NCBI RefSeq assembly: GCF_030695125.1
Contig: NZ_JAUYTP010000008.1
Location: forward strand, 271,033-335,032
Length of the DNA: 64,000 nucleotides
Direction: 5' to 3'
Source of the DNA: Allobosea sp.
GTDB taxonomy: Bacteria; Pseudomonadota; Alphaproteobacteria; Rhizobiales; Beijerinckiaceae
Position numbers and translations under genes: made by a program. Numbering within the stretch: position 1 is the stretch's first letter; each line of letters opens with the position of its first letter. Shown here in pieces: positions 35,335-44,529 of this stretch. The notes beneath the pieces were generated by a model that saw only the letters and a program-made list of their open reading frames with translations, ran no database searches and was not told where the DNA came from.

Positions 35335-37551
35335 CTAGCGGGCGCCGCGTTGGAGCGGGGCATGCGCCGGCATGGCCTCCGGTGCGGCGTCGTCGGCATC
35401 GAGCGCCAGGACCGTGCGCAGCAGAACCGTCTGCAGCGCCGCCAGGTCCACCGCCTCCTGGGCTTCGGCCGAGCGCTGGGCTGCCTGGGCCGCGGCCTCG
35501 ACGGCGCTGAAGCCCAGCGTTGCGGCGACGCCCTTGAGCGTGTGGAACTCGCGGATGGCGACGCGGGTCTCGCCGCGGGCGCAGGCCTTGCCGGCTTCCG
35601 CGACCATTCGCGTCGCGTCCTCCCAGAAGCCGCGCGTCAGTTCGTCGAGAAGGGCGTCTCCGACCTCGCGCCGCAATTCCGCCCGCGCGCCCTGGTCGAT
35701 CAGCGCGGGCCCGCTGTCGGGATCGCGCGATCCTGCCTGTGCCGGCGGCGCGCGCTCCTCGGCGACCATGGTGTCGACGCGCAGCCATTTGGCGAGGATC
35801 GCCGCGATCTTCTCCCGGTTGATCGGCTTGGCGACGAAGTCGCTCATGCCGGCCTCCAGGCACGCCTCCCGGTCGCTGGCGAACGCATTGGCCGTCAGCC
35901 CGACGATCGGGAGATCGGCCAGGCCCCGCGCGCGCATCATTTGCGTCGCTTCCAACCCGCTCATGACGGGCATCTGCATGTCCATCAGGACCAGATCGTA
36001 AGGGGTGGCGCAGGCGAGATGGACGGCGATCTCGCCATCGGGCGCATGATCCACCGCGACGCCGAAGCGCTGCAGCAGCTCGCGCGCCACGGTGAAGTTG
36101 ACGAGATTGTCTTCCGCCACGAGCACGCGGCCGGAAAACGCGCCGGCAGGGAGGGCGTCGGGCCGGGGTTGCGCCTGCCCTTGCGAGGCCATTACCGGGC
36201 CGACCGGCAAGGTGAACCAGAAACGGGTGCCGCCGCCTTCGCGCGGACTGACGCCGATCTCGCCGCCGAGCGCGCCGATCAGCCGCCGGCAGATCGCCAG
36301 GCCGAGACCCGTGCCGCCGAAGCGTCGGTTGATCGTGATGTCGAGCTGGCTGAAATCCTGGAACAGCCGGTCGCGGGCCTCCTGCGGAATGCCGATGCCG
36401 GTATCCTCGATCTCGACATGCAGCCGGTCCGCCGCCAGGGTGCAGACCACCCTGACCCAGCCCGTATCGGTGAATTTCACCGCATTGCCGACGAGGTTGA
36501 ACAGAATCTGGCGCAGCCGCGTCGCATCCGTCGTGACGAGTGCTTGCGGGTTGTCGACATGAAGCGCGATCCCCTTGTCCTGCGCACGCTGCCCCATCAC
36601 GTCGCCGACGGCGGAAAAGACCTCGCCCAGCTCGAACGACGCCATCTCGAAATCGACCGCGCCCGATTCGAGCTTCGAAAAATCGAGGATGTCGTCGATG
36701 AGCGCCAGCAGCGTGTCGCTGCAGTGGCCGATGATCCCGAGCTGGTCGCGCTGGCCCGCGCTCATGGTGGAATCGCGCATCACGTCCACCATGCCGATGA
36801 TGCCGTTCAGCGGCGTCCGGATTTCATGGCTCATGGTCGCCAGGAAGATCGACTTGGCGCGCGCGCCCGCCTCGGCCCGCCTGGCCGCATCCGCATTCTC
36901 GTTGCTCAGCCGCTCGAAGCGTCGGCGGGCGCTGCGGATGAAATAGAGCTGGACCGCAAGATAGACCACGATCAGGCCCAGCGACGCGATCAGCGCCGTC
37001 AAGGCGTTGGCGAGCTGGCTGTAGGCCGCACCCAGCTCGGCGCGGTCCTGCACCCGGATGCGCGACTGGGCGAGATTGGAGACGTTCAGCAGCCGCTCGG
37101 AAACCTGCGCCATGGGATCGAGCGCGACCAGCAATGCGGCCATGTCCGAAGGGCCGGCCTGGTCCAGCGCATCGACCAGCGGCGCCAGCGCCAGTATGCG
37201 CTGCCTCGCCTCTCGCGCGAGGATGGTGATCTCGATGTCCTGGCCGAACTTCGTGGCGTAGTGGTCGCTCGTGAGCACGGTGGTGCGGCTGTAGAGAATG
37301 TCGTAGCGCAGGGTCACGTCGGCGCGCCGGTCGCTGGAGAACCCGGCGTCCAGTTCGCGGACCGCGTGGACGAGCTTCTTGACCTCCCGATCGAGCTGGT
37401 AGGCAGCCCAGACGACGTCCTCCCGCACGCTTTCGTCGCTGGCGCGATGGCGCGTTCCCAGCGCGGAGAACGTCGACAGCACGACGCCGCCGAGCAGGAG
37501 GCTGACGCAGAGCAGCGCCAGAATGCCGATGTTGAGCAGCCGCGTCTGCAT
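35335..37551 (-). CDS. hybrid sensor histidine kinase with REC and Hpt domains
   Basis: 738 aa. Two membrane helices (about residues 7-29 and 187-206) enclose a helical periplasmic sensor of about 155 residues (DAHL-like, all alpha). A HisKA domain with H242 (ATMSHEIRTPLNGIIG) is followed by a HATPase domain with N, G1 and G2 boxes (NLVGNAVKFTD, IEDTGIGIP, GGTGLGLAI), a receiver domain (VLVAEDNLVNFTVA, phospho-Asp in DLVLMDMQMPVM) and a C-terminal Hpt (EFHTLKGVAATLG). This is a complete BarA/ArcB-type phosphorelay in one chain. The next genes on the same strand are upstream: the Mo-fold protein and a REC-HD-GYP protein, the last of which may be its output. Confidence 0.94.
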   Translation of the reverse strand: MQTRLLNIGILALLCVSLLLGGVVLSTFSALGTRHRASDESVREDVVWAAYQLDREVKKLVHAVRELDAGFSSDRRADVTLRYDILYSRTTVLTSDHYATKFGQDIEITILAREARQRILALAPLVDALDQAGPSDMAALLVALDPMAQVSERLLNVSNLAQSRIRVQDRAELGAAYSQLANALTALIASLGLIVVYLAVQLYFIRSARRRFERLSNENADAARRAEAGARAKSIFLATMSHEIRTPLNGIIGMVDVMRDSTMSAGQRDQLGIIGHCSDTLLALIDDILDFSKLESGAVDFEMASFELGEVFSAVGDVMGQRAQDKGIALHVDNPQALVTTDATRLRQILFNLVGNAVKFTDTGWVRVVCTLAADRLHVEIEDTGIGIPQEARDRLFQDFSQLDITINRRFGGTGLGLAICRRLIGALGGEIGVSPREGGGTRFWFTLPVGPVMASQGQAQPRPDALPAGAFSGRVLVAEDNLVNFTVARELLQRFGVAVDHAPDGEIAVHLACATPYDLVLMDMQMPVMSGLEATQMMRARGLADLPIVGLTANAFASDREACLEAGMSDFVAKPINREKIAAILAKWLRVDTMVAEERAPPAQAGSRDPDSGPALIDQGARAELRREVGDALLDELTRGFWEDATRMVAEAGKACARGETRVAIREFHTLKGVAATLGFSAVEAAAQAAQRSAEAQEAVDLAALQTVLLRTVLALDADDAAPEAMPAHAPLQRGAR

Positions 37552-37577
37552 CAGCTGCAGCCTCTCCCGTTGGCGCT

Positions 37578-38081
37578 TCAGCGCACCTCGATCGACTTGA
37601 GCTGCCAGGCCGACCGGCCGAAATAGAGTTCGTTGTACAGGCTCGGCTCCTCGTCGAAGGGGTAGATCACGAAGAGCGGGCCCTTCTCGCGCACGGAGAT
37701 CGGCTTGCCGTCAATTTTTGTCGCCAGGATCACCGGCCATTTGCGCAGATCGGCGACCGGGATCTCGACGGCATAGTCGTTGAGCGCGGTGACCCGCAGG
37801 ACGGTCCCGGTCGCGCCGACCAGATCGAGCAGGGCGGCGCCGAGCGGCCCCTCGAAGCGGGTCTTCTGCGGATACCAGGGCGTCGTGGCGACGGTCACCC
37901 GGCTCGGCAGGGCCTCCAGCATGGCGGCGTCGAGCGTCACGCCGGCCGGGCCGTTGCTGTTGGAGATCTTGCCGCTGACGGTCAGGATGACCGGGCCTTT
38001 GGGCGTAGGAATGTCCGCGGCGGTCGCCAGGCTGGCGGTTCCCAGCAATGCGAGGCAGACGATGAGGAGACGCTTGAGCAT
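37578..38081 (-). CDS. secreted molybdopterin-oxidoreductase-fold protein
   Basis: A 167-aa exported protein, signal about residues 1-21 (ending ATA). The body resembles a small oxidoreductase molybdopterin-binding fold (VILTVSGKI, LPSRVTVATTPWYP, FEGPLGAALLDLVGA, LNDYAVEIPVADL, GPLFVIYPF). The cysteine that binds molybdenum in catalytic members is absent, so it is probably a binding or sensing protein. Such genes lie next to sensor kinases and diguanylate cyclases in alphaproteobacteria; it may feed the periplasmic domain of the hybrid kinase. Confidence 0.75.
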   Translation of the reverse strand: MLKRLLIVCLALLGTASLATAADIPTPKGPVILTVSGKISNSNGPAGVTLDAAMLEALPSRVTVATTPWYPQKTRFEGPLGAALLDLVGATGTVLRVTALNDYAVEIPVADLRKWPVILATKIDGKPISVREKGPLFVIYPFDEEPSLYNELYFGRSAWQLKSIEVR

Positions 38082-38113
38082 GGGACGATCCCTTGGGTGA
38101 CGGGTGCGCGACA

Positions 38114-39190
38114 TCAGCTTGCGAGCGCGACGGGGGTGACGGGAGCCGGCGAGGCGGCCTGCGACGAGGGGGCCTGCATCAGGGCCGCGATCTTGTTCCA
38201 GTTCGCCTCGAAGGCCGCCACGCAGGCGGGATCGAAGTGGCGGCCTGAGCCGGACCGGATGAAGGCGCGCGCCGTCTCGATCGGCTGTCCGGGCCGGTAG
38301 ACCCGGTCGGCGCAGAGGGCCTCGAAGACATCGGCCACGGCCGCGATCCGGCCTTCGATCGGGATGGCGTCGCCGGCCAGCCCGCGCGGGTAGCCCTGGC
38401 CGTCCCAGCGCTCGTGATGGGAGCTAGCGATCCGCTCGGCGCAGCGCATCAGCGCCGAGCGCCCATTCGCCAGGATGGCCTCGCCGATCGAGACATGCGT
38501 GCGCATCACGGCCATTTCCTCGTCGCTGAGGCGGGAGGGCTTCTGCAGGATGTGATCGGGGATGCCGATCTTGCCGACATCATGCATCGGCGCAGCCGCA
38601 TAGATCGTGTCGCACTGCGTCTCATCGAGGCCCAGCCCCTCGGCGATCAGCCGGCACAGCGCCGCCATCCGCGCGACATGGTCGCCGGTATGGCCGTCGC
38701 GGCACTCGATTGCGCGCCCCAGGCGCCTGGCCATGTCGCGCTGACTTTCGGAGAGCTCCCGCGTCGCCTGCCGCACCGCCTGCGCCAGCCAGGTGGCCTT
38801 GTCGCGCATCGCCGTCTGCGCCTCGCGCAGGTTGAGCAGGTTCTGCACCCTCACGCGCAGCTCGACCGGCTCGATCGGCTTGCGCAGGAAATCGGTCGCG
38901 CCGGCATCCAGCGCCGCGATCCGCGTCTCCCGCTGCTCGGCGGTGGTGACCATGACGATCGGCTGGTCGCGATGGTTCGGCAGTTGCCGCAGGGCCTGGA
39001 TGAAGGCGATGCCATCCATTTCAGGCATCATGTAGTCGACCAGCACCAGGTCGAACTCCGTGCTTCCCGCCGCCTCCAGCGCCTCCAGCGGATTGGAGAA
39101 CACGAAGATCGCGTGATTGCCGATGTTGTGCACGATGCTGCGCAACAGCATCAGATAGGTGTGGTTGTCGTCGACGATCAGGACCTTCAT
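38114..39190 (-). CDS. response regulator with HD-GYP domain
   Basis: 358 aa: an N-terminal receiver (about 1-120, phospho-Asp in LVLVDYMMPEMDG) and an HD-GYP domain (about 160-335; HDVGKIGIPDH, HHERWDGQGYPRGL, AVADVFEAL). It predicts a c-di-GMP phosphodiesterase controlled by phosphorylation. The HD and GYP (GQGYP) core residues are present. It shares strand and spacing with the Mo-fold protein and hybrid kinase, so the cluster may be one pathway. Confidence 0.94.
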   Translation of the reverse strand: MKVLIVDDNHTYLMLLRSIVHNIGNHAIFVFSNPLEALEAAGSTEFDLVLVDYMMPEMDGIAFIQALRQLPNHRDQPIVMVTTAEQRETRIAALDAGATDFLRKPIEPVELRVRVQNLLNLREAQTAMRDKATWLAQAVRQATRELSESQRDMARRLGRAIECRDGHTGDHVARMAALCRLIAEGLGLDETQCDTIYAAAPMHDVGKIGIPDHILQKPSRLSDEEMAVMRTHVSIGEAILANGRSALMRCAERIASSHHERWDGQGYPRGLAGDAIPIEGRIAAVADVFEALCADRVYRPGQPIETARAFIRSGSGRHFDPACVAAFEANWNKIAALMQAPSSQAASPAPVTPVALAS

Positions 39191-39347
39191 GCGCGGTGGC
39201 CCGCGACGATGGATCTCGCGCCGCGATCGGCCGAGCGGCCCTCGGTGGGGCGGCGACGACAGGCCAGGGCAAACAACATGGACAAGCCTCTCGCAACGGA
39301 AACTTATGATCCCGCAATAATAGCGTGACGTCGCTGATAGGCTTCGA

Positions 39348-39362
39348 AACTTAAAATAAGTT
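39348..39362. promoter_or_regulatory. 15-bp AT-rich palindrome
   Basis: AACTTA-aaa-TAAGTT, a perfect inverted repeat in the 203-nt gap between the HD-GYP protein and the sensor kinase. It may be an operator or a terminator core of unknown use; nothing else is recognised in the gap. Confidence 0.4.
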
Positions 39363-39393
39363 CAATTCAATCTCAGAAATGACGACGACTACG

Positions 39394-40794
39394 TCACTTT
39401 TGTTCTCGCAGGCCGCCTGTCGCCGCTCGCCTGCCGGCTTCGGCGCGCGGACCGTGGAACCGCATCGAGACGAGGGCGCCGCCGCCGGGCGCATCGGCGA
39501 TGCTCACCTGCGCCTGATGGGCTTCCGCGATGCGCTTGACGATGGCCAGGCCGAGGCCGGTGCCGCCGAGATCCGAGGCCGCGCCGCGCCAGAAGCGCTT
39601 GAAGACGGCCTCGCGACGGTCTGCGGGAATGCCGGGTCCGTGGTCGCGCACGCTCGCGAGGCCGTTCTCCTGAACGCTGAGGGTGACCTCGGTTCCGGCC
39701 GGCGTGAAGCGCAGGCCGTTGTCGACGAGGTTGCGCAGCGCATGGGCTATGGCGTCGGCATCGCCCATGACGGGGCAGGAATCGGGCCCCTCATAGGCGA
39801 TCTGCCGCCCCGCCGCGATCGCGATCGGGGCCATGTCGGCGGCGACGGCGCGGGCGATGGCCGCAAGGTCCGACTGCATCGCCGGATCGACCACCAGCGT
39901 ATCCGCCTGGGCGGCCGAGAGCATCTGCTCGACGAGCCGGGTCAAACTCGCGACGTCGTCGCGCAACGGGTGCGCGCCGGGTATCTGCGGCAGCTGCGCC
40001 ACGCGGGCGGAGAGGACGGCGAGCGGAGTGCGCAGGGCATGGGCAGCCTCGGCGGTGAAGGCGCGTTCGGCCTCGAGCGCGTCTTCGAGCCGGCCGAGGG
40101 CGTCGTTGATCGCTTCGACCATGTCGAGGATCTCGGCCGGCAATCCCGCCGTCGGCAGGCGCCGCGTCGTCGTGCCGTGGCCGGTCTCGCGGGCGGCGCG
40201 GGCGGCCTCGATCAGCGGCCGCATCGACTGCCGGACGGTGACGATGTTGACCAGCAGCAGGCAGACGGCAAAGGGCAGCAGCGCGACGAAGACATGCACG
40301 AACAATTCGTCGAAGAAGACGAACAGCACGAGGCGCGAGGGGTCGCCGACCGAGGCAAAGCCGATCCGCGCCGGGCGTCCGCCGACGACGACTTTCTGCG
40401 AGCCGACGAGCACGGTGCGCCCCTGGTGTTCCACGCTCGACGAGGCGGCGTCGGACGCGGCGACCCCCGCCCAGACGTCTGGGGACACCAGGCCCGGATT
40501 GGCTTCGCTGACCAGCCGGCCGTCATGGTCGAGGATCCGGTAGGCATAGGCGTCCGGATAGTCGCGGAAGTCGTCGATGAGCCGGTCCCCCGGCGAGAAC
40601 CGCAGCGCGCCATCGGGTCCGCGCGAGAGTGCCGCCTCGATCCGGCTGATCTGCCGGAAGATCTTCGCGCGCTGGAGTTCGTCCCGATCCAGGCTGTAAT
40701 AGCCCATCACCAGGGCGATGTTGACCAGCGTCAGCAGCACGCTGCCGAGGACCAGCCGGCGCGTCAGGACCGTGATCAGCGAACGCGGCGTCAC
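39394..40794 (-). CDS. sensor histidine kinase (QseC/TctE type)
   Basis: 466 aa from a GTG at 40792-40794 that overlaps the regulator stop (GTGA). It has two helices (about 9-30 and 151-175), a periplasmic loop of about 120 residues, a HAMP-like segment, HisKA (AEAAHALRTPLAVLSAR) and a HATPase domain (NLVDNGLRF, DHGPGIP, GGTGLGLAIVKRI). It partners the OmpR-family regulator upstream. The signal is unknown. Confidence 0.93.
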   Translation of the reverse strand: MTPRSLITVLTRRLVLGSVLLTLVNIALVMGYYSLDRDELQRAKIFRQISRIEAALSRGPDGALRFSPGDRLIDDFRDYPDAYAYRILDHDGRLVSEANPGLVSPDVWAGVAASDAASSSVEHQGRTVLVGSQKVVVGGRPARIGFASVGDPSRLVLFVFFDELFVHVFVALLPFAVCLLLVNIVTVRQSMRPLIEAARAARETGHGTTTRRLPTAGLPAEILDMVEAINDALGRLEDALEAERAFTAEAAHALRTPLAVLSARVAQLPQIPGAHPLRDDVASLTRLVEQMLSAAQADTLVVDPAMQSDLAAIARAVAADMAPIAIAAGRQIAYEGPDSCPVMGDADAIAHALRNLVDNGLRFTPAGTEVTLSVQENGLASVRDHGPGIPADRREAVFKRFWRGAASDLGGTGLGLAIVKRIAEAHQAQVSIADAPGGGALVSMRFHGPRAEAGRRAATGGLREQK

Positions 40795-41468
40795 CGGGGC
40801 GCCTCCGTCAGGAGATAGCCGACGCCTCGGACCGTGTGCAGAACCACCTTGGCGCCGGCCTCTGTCAGGCATTTGCGCAGGCGCGACACGGACGCCTCCA
40901 GCGCATTGGGCCCCGGCGCTTCGTCGATCGTGTAGATCGCGGCCTCGATGGCGGGGCGCGGCACCACCTTGCCGCTGCGCCGCATCAGCACCTCCAGGAC
41001 ATCGACCTCGCGTCGGGCGATCGCGAGCGGCTGGTCGCCGAGCAGGGCGGCCCGGCTGACGGTGTCCAGCGTCAGGTCGCCGCAGGTCAGCTGCCCGCCG
41101 AGGAGCCCGCCGGGGCGTCGCAGCAGGGCCCGGCAGCGCGCGGCGATCTCCGCGGGCGCCGCCGGCTTGCCGAGATAGTCGTCGGCGCCGCGGTCGAGGC
41201 CCGCGATGCGCTGGTTGAGGCCGGTCTGGGCCGTCACCACCAGGATGGGAATCGCGAGGCCCTCACGGCGCAGCCGGGCCAGCAGCGTCAGCCCGTCGCC
41301 GTCCGGCAGGCCGAGATCGAGCACGATGACATCGGGCGGCGTCACCGCGAGCAGTTCTTCCGCCGCGCGAACCGAGCGCGCGACATCGACGCGGAAGCCT
41401 TCGCTTTCGAGATGGCGGCTGGTGAGGTCGGCGAGGGCGCCGACGTCTTCGATCAGCAGCAGCTTCAT
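40791..41468 (-). CDS. OmpR-family response regulator
   Basis: 225 aa: receiver domain (MKLLLIEDVGALADL, phospho-Asp in DVIVLDLGLPDGDG) and winged-helix DNA-binding domain (VVLHTVRGVGYLLTE at the end). The QseB/TctD branch. First gene of the two-component operon, divergent from the methyltransferase. Confidence 0.95.
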   Translation of the reverse strand: MKLLLIEDVGALADLTSRHLESEGFRVDVARSVRAAEELLAVTPPDVIVLDLGLPDGDGLTLLARLRREGLAIPILVVTAQTGLNQRIAGLDRGADDYLGKPAAPAEIAARCRALLRRPGGLLGGQLTCGDLTLDTVSRAALLGDQPLAIARREVDVLEVLMRRSGKVVPRPAIEAAIYTIDEAPGPNALEASVSRLRKCLTEAGAKVVLHTVRGVGYLLTEAPR

Positions 41469-41533
41469 TCATCAGGACTCCGTCAGGCAGGAAACCTAGG
41501 CCCGGTCTGTAACGTCACAACCAGGTCTGCTTC

Positions 41534-42805
41534 ATGCACGGGATCGCCGCCGCTCTTCTCAGCCATGTCCCTCTCGTCGCCTACCCCTATCGTGGCGAGC
41601 GTCGTCCCTGCAATCTCTGCGGCGAGACGGCGATGACCGTGGTCTGCCGCTACGACCGGCGCCTGAAACCGCTGACCACCGTCAGTTGCGATGGCTGCGG
41701 CCTGCTGCGAACCGACCCGATGCCCAGCGAGGACGAACTCGGGCGGTATTACGCCTCGAACTACCGTCTCGATTACCAGCTCGCCCGCAACGGCGCGCCG
41801 CCGCGCCTTCATGTCAAGCGCAGCCGGGCCGAGGCATCGGCGCGCTTCGATCTGCTGGCAGGCTATCTGAGCCCGGGCTCGCAGGTTCTCGATCTGGGCT
41901 CCGGCTCGGGCGAGTTCCTCGACATCCTCGCGAAGGCCGGCCACGAGGCGACGGGCATCGAGCCGGGGCGCGATTTCGCCCGCTATGCCCGCGCGACCTA
42001 TGGCGCCTGCGTCATCGGCGCCTCCTGGCAGGACGCCGATCTTCCGGCCGCATCCTTCGACCTGATCTCGGCGCAGCATGTGCTGGAGCATCTGCGCGAG
42101 CCCGTCGATGCGCTCCGCCGCCTGGCGCACTGGCTGGCGCAGGACGGGTTCATCCATGTCGAGGTGCCCAATGCGGCGGCCGCACGGCCCGATCCACTGC
42201 AGCAGTTTCACTTCGCCCATATCCACCATTTCACGCCCGACACCCTGATCACGGCGGCGGAATGCGCCGGGCTCGCCCTCCAGGCGGGTGGTCATCCCAG
42301 CGCCACCACGATGATCTTTCGCAAGCGTGCGCCGGGCGAGGCGCCGAGTCGGCCCGTGCCGCTCCCGGCCGGGCCGCCGTTGCAGCTCGGCACGCTGTCC
42401 CCGTCCAGCTACCTTCTCTCGGGGCGCTGGGCGATGAACGCGGTCCGTCGCGCCCGCAGCTTCCTGCGCGATGTCGGCCGCCCGTCACCCGTGGGCCGAG
42501 CCGGCTCAGACCTGGGCGGGCTTGAAGGTGTCGCAGCTCTGCATCGAGCCCGTCCGGAACCCGGTGCTGAACCAGCGCTGGCGCTGGGCCGAGGAGCCGT
42601 GGGTGAAGGAATCGGGCACGACCTGCCCGCGCGAGGCCTTCTGCAGCATGTCGTCGCCGATCGCGGCGGCGGTGCGCATCGCCTCCTCGATGTCGCCGGC
42701 ATCGATGCGCCCCATCGCCTGGATGTTGTGGGCCCAGACCCCGGCGAAGCAGTCGGCCTGCAGCTCGACCCGCACCGAGATCGCGTTCGCCTCCCGCTCG
42801 GATGA
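41534..42805 (+). CDS. class I SAM methyltransferase with zinc-ribbon N-terminus
   Basis: The first about 320 residues are convincing: a zinc-binding head (CNLCGE at residues 26-31, then CDGCG), the SAM motif VLDLGSGSGEFLD and the post-motif ISAQHVLEHL. This is the Methyltransf_13-type used on sugars and polysaccharides. The reading frame has no stop until 42805, so the last 100 residues are read opposite the zinc peptidase gene and look like noise (RARPEPGAEPALALGRG). Either the true stop was lost by a frameshift near 42500 or the overlap is real. Substrate unknown. Confidence 0.8.
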   Translation: MHGIAAALLSHVPLVAYPYRGERRPCNLCGETAMTVVCRYDRRLKPLTTVSCDGCGLLRTDPMPSEDELGRYYASNYRLDYQLARNGAPPRLHVKRSRAEASARFDLLAGYLSPGSQVLDLGSGSGEFLDILAKAGHEATGIEPGRDFARYARATYGACVIGASWQDADLPAASFDLISAQHVLEHLREPVDALRRLAHWLAQDGFIHVEVPNAAAARPDPLQQFHFAHIHHFTPDTLITAAECAGLALQAGGHPSATTMIFRKRAPGEAPSRPVPLPAGPPLQLGTLSPSSYLLSGRWAMNAVRRARSFLRDVGRPSPVGRAGSDLGGLEGVAALHRARPEPGAEPALALGRGAVGEGIGHDLPARGLLQHVVADRGGGAHRLLDVAGIDAPHRLDVVGPDPGEAVGLQLDPHRDRVRLPLG

Positions 42806-43399
42806 GCGCTGCTTCAGCTGGTTGGCCTTGGGCAGGATGCCGAGCAGGTTCTGGATATGGTGGCCGACCTCGTGGCCGATGACATAGGCGTAGGCGAAAT
42901 CGCCGCCGCCACCGAGCTTGCGCTGCATCTCCTGGAAGAAGGACAGGTCGAGATAGACGCGCTTGTCGGGCGGGCAGTAGAACGGCCCCATCGCCGACTG
43001 GGCCGTGCCGCAGGCCGAGCTCGAGACCCTGTCGAAGATCACCAGCCGTGGCGGCTCGTAGCGCATGTTCGCCTGCTGCGGCAGAAGCTTGGTCCAGACG
43101 TCCTCGTTCTGCGCCAGCACGGCCGAGACGAAGCGGCCCATCTCGTCCTGCGGCGGCCCCGACGAACGGCGCGTCTCCTGCGTCGGCGCCTGCCGTCCGC
43201 CGATGCCGCCGATCAGTTCCGCCCCGCCGATCAGCAGCCGCGGATCGATGCCCAGCGCCCAGCCGACGAGCCCGAGCACGACCATCGTGCCGATGCCCAG
43301 GCCACCGCGCCCGCCGGGAAGCCCGGCGAAATCGCCGCCGCCCCCGCCGCCGCGCCGGTCCTCGACATTGTCGGACTGGCGATAATCTTCCCACTGCAT
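42506..43399 (-). CDS. neutral zinc metallopeptidase (YpfJ family)
   Basis: 297 aa: N-terminal charged segment with Gly-rich linker (RRGGGGGGDF), one helix (about 33-52) and a domain with the zinc motif HEVGHHIQNLL and the DUF family block YCPPDKRVYLDLSFF. The function of YpfJ is unknown. It is convergent with the methyltransferase, and its 3' third is overlapped by that frame. Confidence 0.92.
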   Translation of the reverse strand: MQWEDYRQSDNVEDRRGGGGGGDFAGLPGGRGGLGIGTMVVLGLVGWALGIDPRLLIGGAELIGGIGGRQAPTQETRRSSGPPQDEMGRFVSAVLAQNEDVWTKLLPQQANMRYEPPRLVIFDRVSSSACGTAQSAMGPFYCPPDKRVYLDLSFFQEMQRKLGGGGDFAYAYVIGHEVGHHIQNLLGILPKANQLKQRSSEREANAISVRVELQADCFAGVWAHNIQAMGRIDAGDIEEAMRTAAAIGDDMLQKASRGQVVPDSFTHGSSAQRQRWFSTGFRTGSMQSCDTFKPAQV

Positions 43400-43459
43400 G
43401 GCGTCGTCCCCGTAACCCTGCCGGCAATCTCTACGGAGAGGGGGCCGGAACTCAAGCGG

Positions 43460-44314
43460 TCAGTCAACCCGCGCCGTCGGCGCCGGTTCCGGCGCCCCGC
43501 CGGCCGCTTCGAGCGCGGCCTTCAGCGACCGCATGTCGCGCCAGGCCAGCCGCTTCTGCAGGGGCTGCCGCAGCAGATAGGCCGGGTGCAGCGTCGCCAT
43601 CGCCCGGATGCGCCGGGTGCCGGTGTCGTATTCGGACCATTTGCCGCGCGACGCCAGGATGCCGGTGAGCCCGAGCAGGCCCTGCGCCGCGGGGCCGCCG
43701 ACGCAGACCAGGATGTCGGGGTTCGCCAGCTGGATCTGGCGCTGAATGAAGGGCAGGCAGATCGCCACCTCCTGCGGGGTCGGCGTGCGGTTGCCCGGCG
43801 GCCGCCATGGCAAAAGATTGGCGATGTAGACGTCGGTTTTGCGCGCGAGTCCGATCGCGCCCAGCATCCGGTCGAGCAACTGGCCCGAGCGACCGACGAA
43901 GGGCAGGCCGACGCGGTCCTCGTCGGCGCCCGGCGCCTCGCCGACGATCATGACCCGCGCCTGCGGGTTGCCGTCGGCAAAGACGAGATGTTTCGCGGTG
44001 GCCTTCAGCGCGCAGCCCTCGAATCGCGCCAGCGCCTCCTTCAGGGCCTCCAGCGTCGGGGCCTCCTGCGCCATCGCCCGGGCGGTGACCGCCGCGTCCT
44101 CGGGGGCCGTCGCGGCGGCGGCGTTGGGGCGTGCGTCGAGGGCAGGGCTCTGTCCGGCGCGCGGCGGCAGCGTCGGCCGGGGGCGCGAGGGCTCGCTCGT
44201 GGGCTGTGCGGCCGCGAAATGGTCGTGCGGCGTCTCGTCCAGCGCCTCGGTGATGCCCATTTCGGCATACCAGGCGACAAGCTCGGCGGGGGAGGGCGCA
44301 AGGGCGAGAGACAT
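43460..44314 (-). CDS. uracil-DNA glycosylase, family 4-like
   Basis: 284 aa. The uracil-binding motif is GEAPGADEDRVGLPFVG and the second active-site block is HPAYLL. The first about 100 residues are a disordered Ala/Pro-rich linker. Of the four cysteines that hold the 4Fe-4S cluster in family 4, one member of the first CxxC pair is replaced (GCALKATAKH); the later two (AICLPF, ILVCVGG) are present. This variant is common in alphaproteobacteria as I recall, but the cluster state is uncertain. Confidence 0.88.
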   Translation of the reverse strand: MSLALAPSPAELVAWYAEMGITEALDETPHDHFAAAQPTSEPSRPRPTLPPRAGQSPALDARPNAAAATAPEDAAVTARAMAQEAPTLEALKEALARFEGCALKATAKHLVFADGNPQARVMIVGEAPGADEDRVGLPFVGRSGQLLDRMLGAIGLARKTDVYIANLLPWRPPGNRTPTPQEVAICLPFIQRQIQLANPDILVCVGGPAAQGLLGLTGILASRGKWSEYDTGTRRIRAMATLHPAYLLRQPLQKRLAWRDMRSLKAALEAAGGAPEPAPTARVD

Positions 44315-44529
44315 CGGCGTCTGTCTAGCATGGCGCAGTGCGACTTCGCGAGCCGATCCGGTTGCAAATTGAACCCCGCGCTTGGATAGAGGGTTTCCAG
44401 AGTGCCGCCCGGCGCGCCTTGAAGCGGCGGGGGCGATAGTTTACATATGAACTAATTCGATTGGGGCTGAGTGCCTGTTTTGGCGCAGGCAGCAGCGCAG
44501 GTCTCAAGCGCACGGTTTCGGAGGGCAGG

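Noticed and set aside
35350..37626. 758-codon plus-strand frame opposite the hybrid kinase
   Set aside because: No domain, noise composition; the minus strand codes an intact kinase with all motifs.
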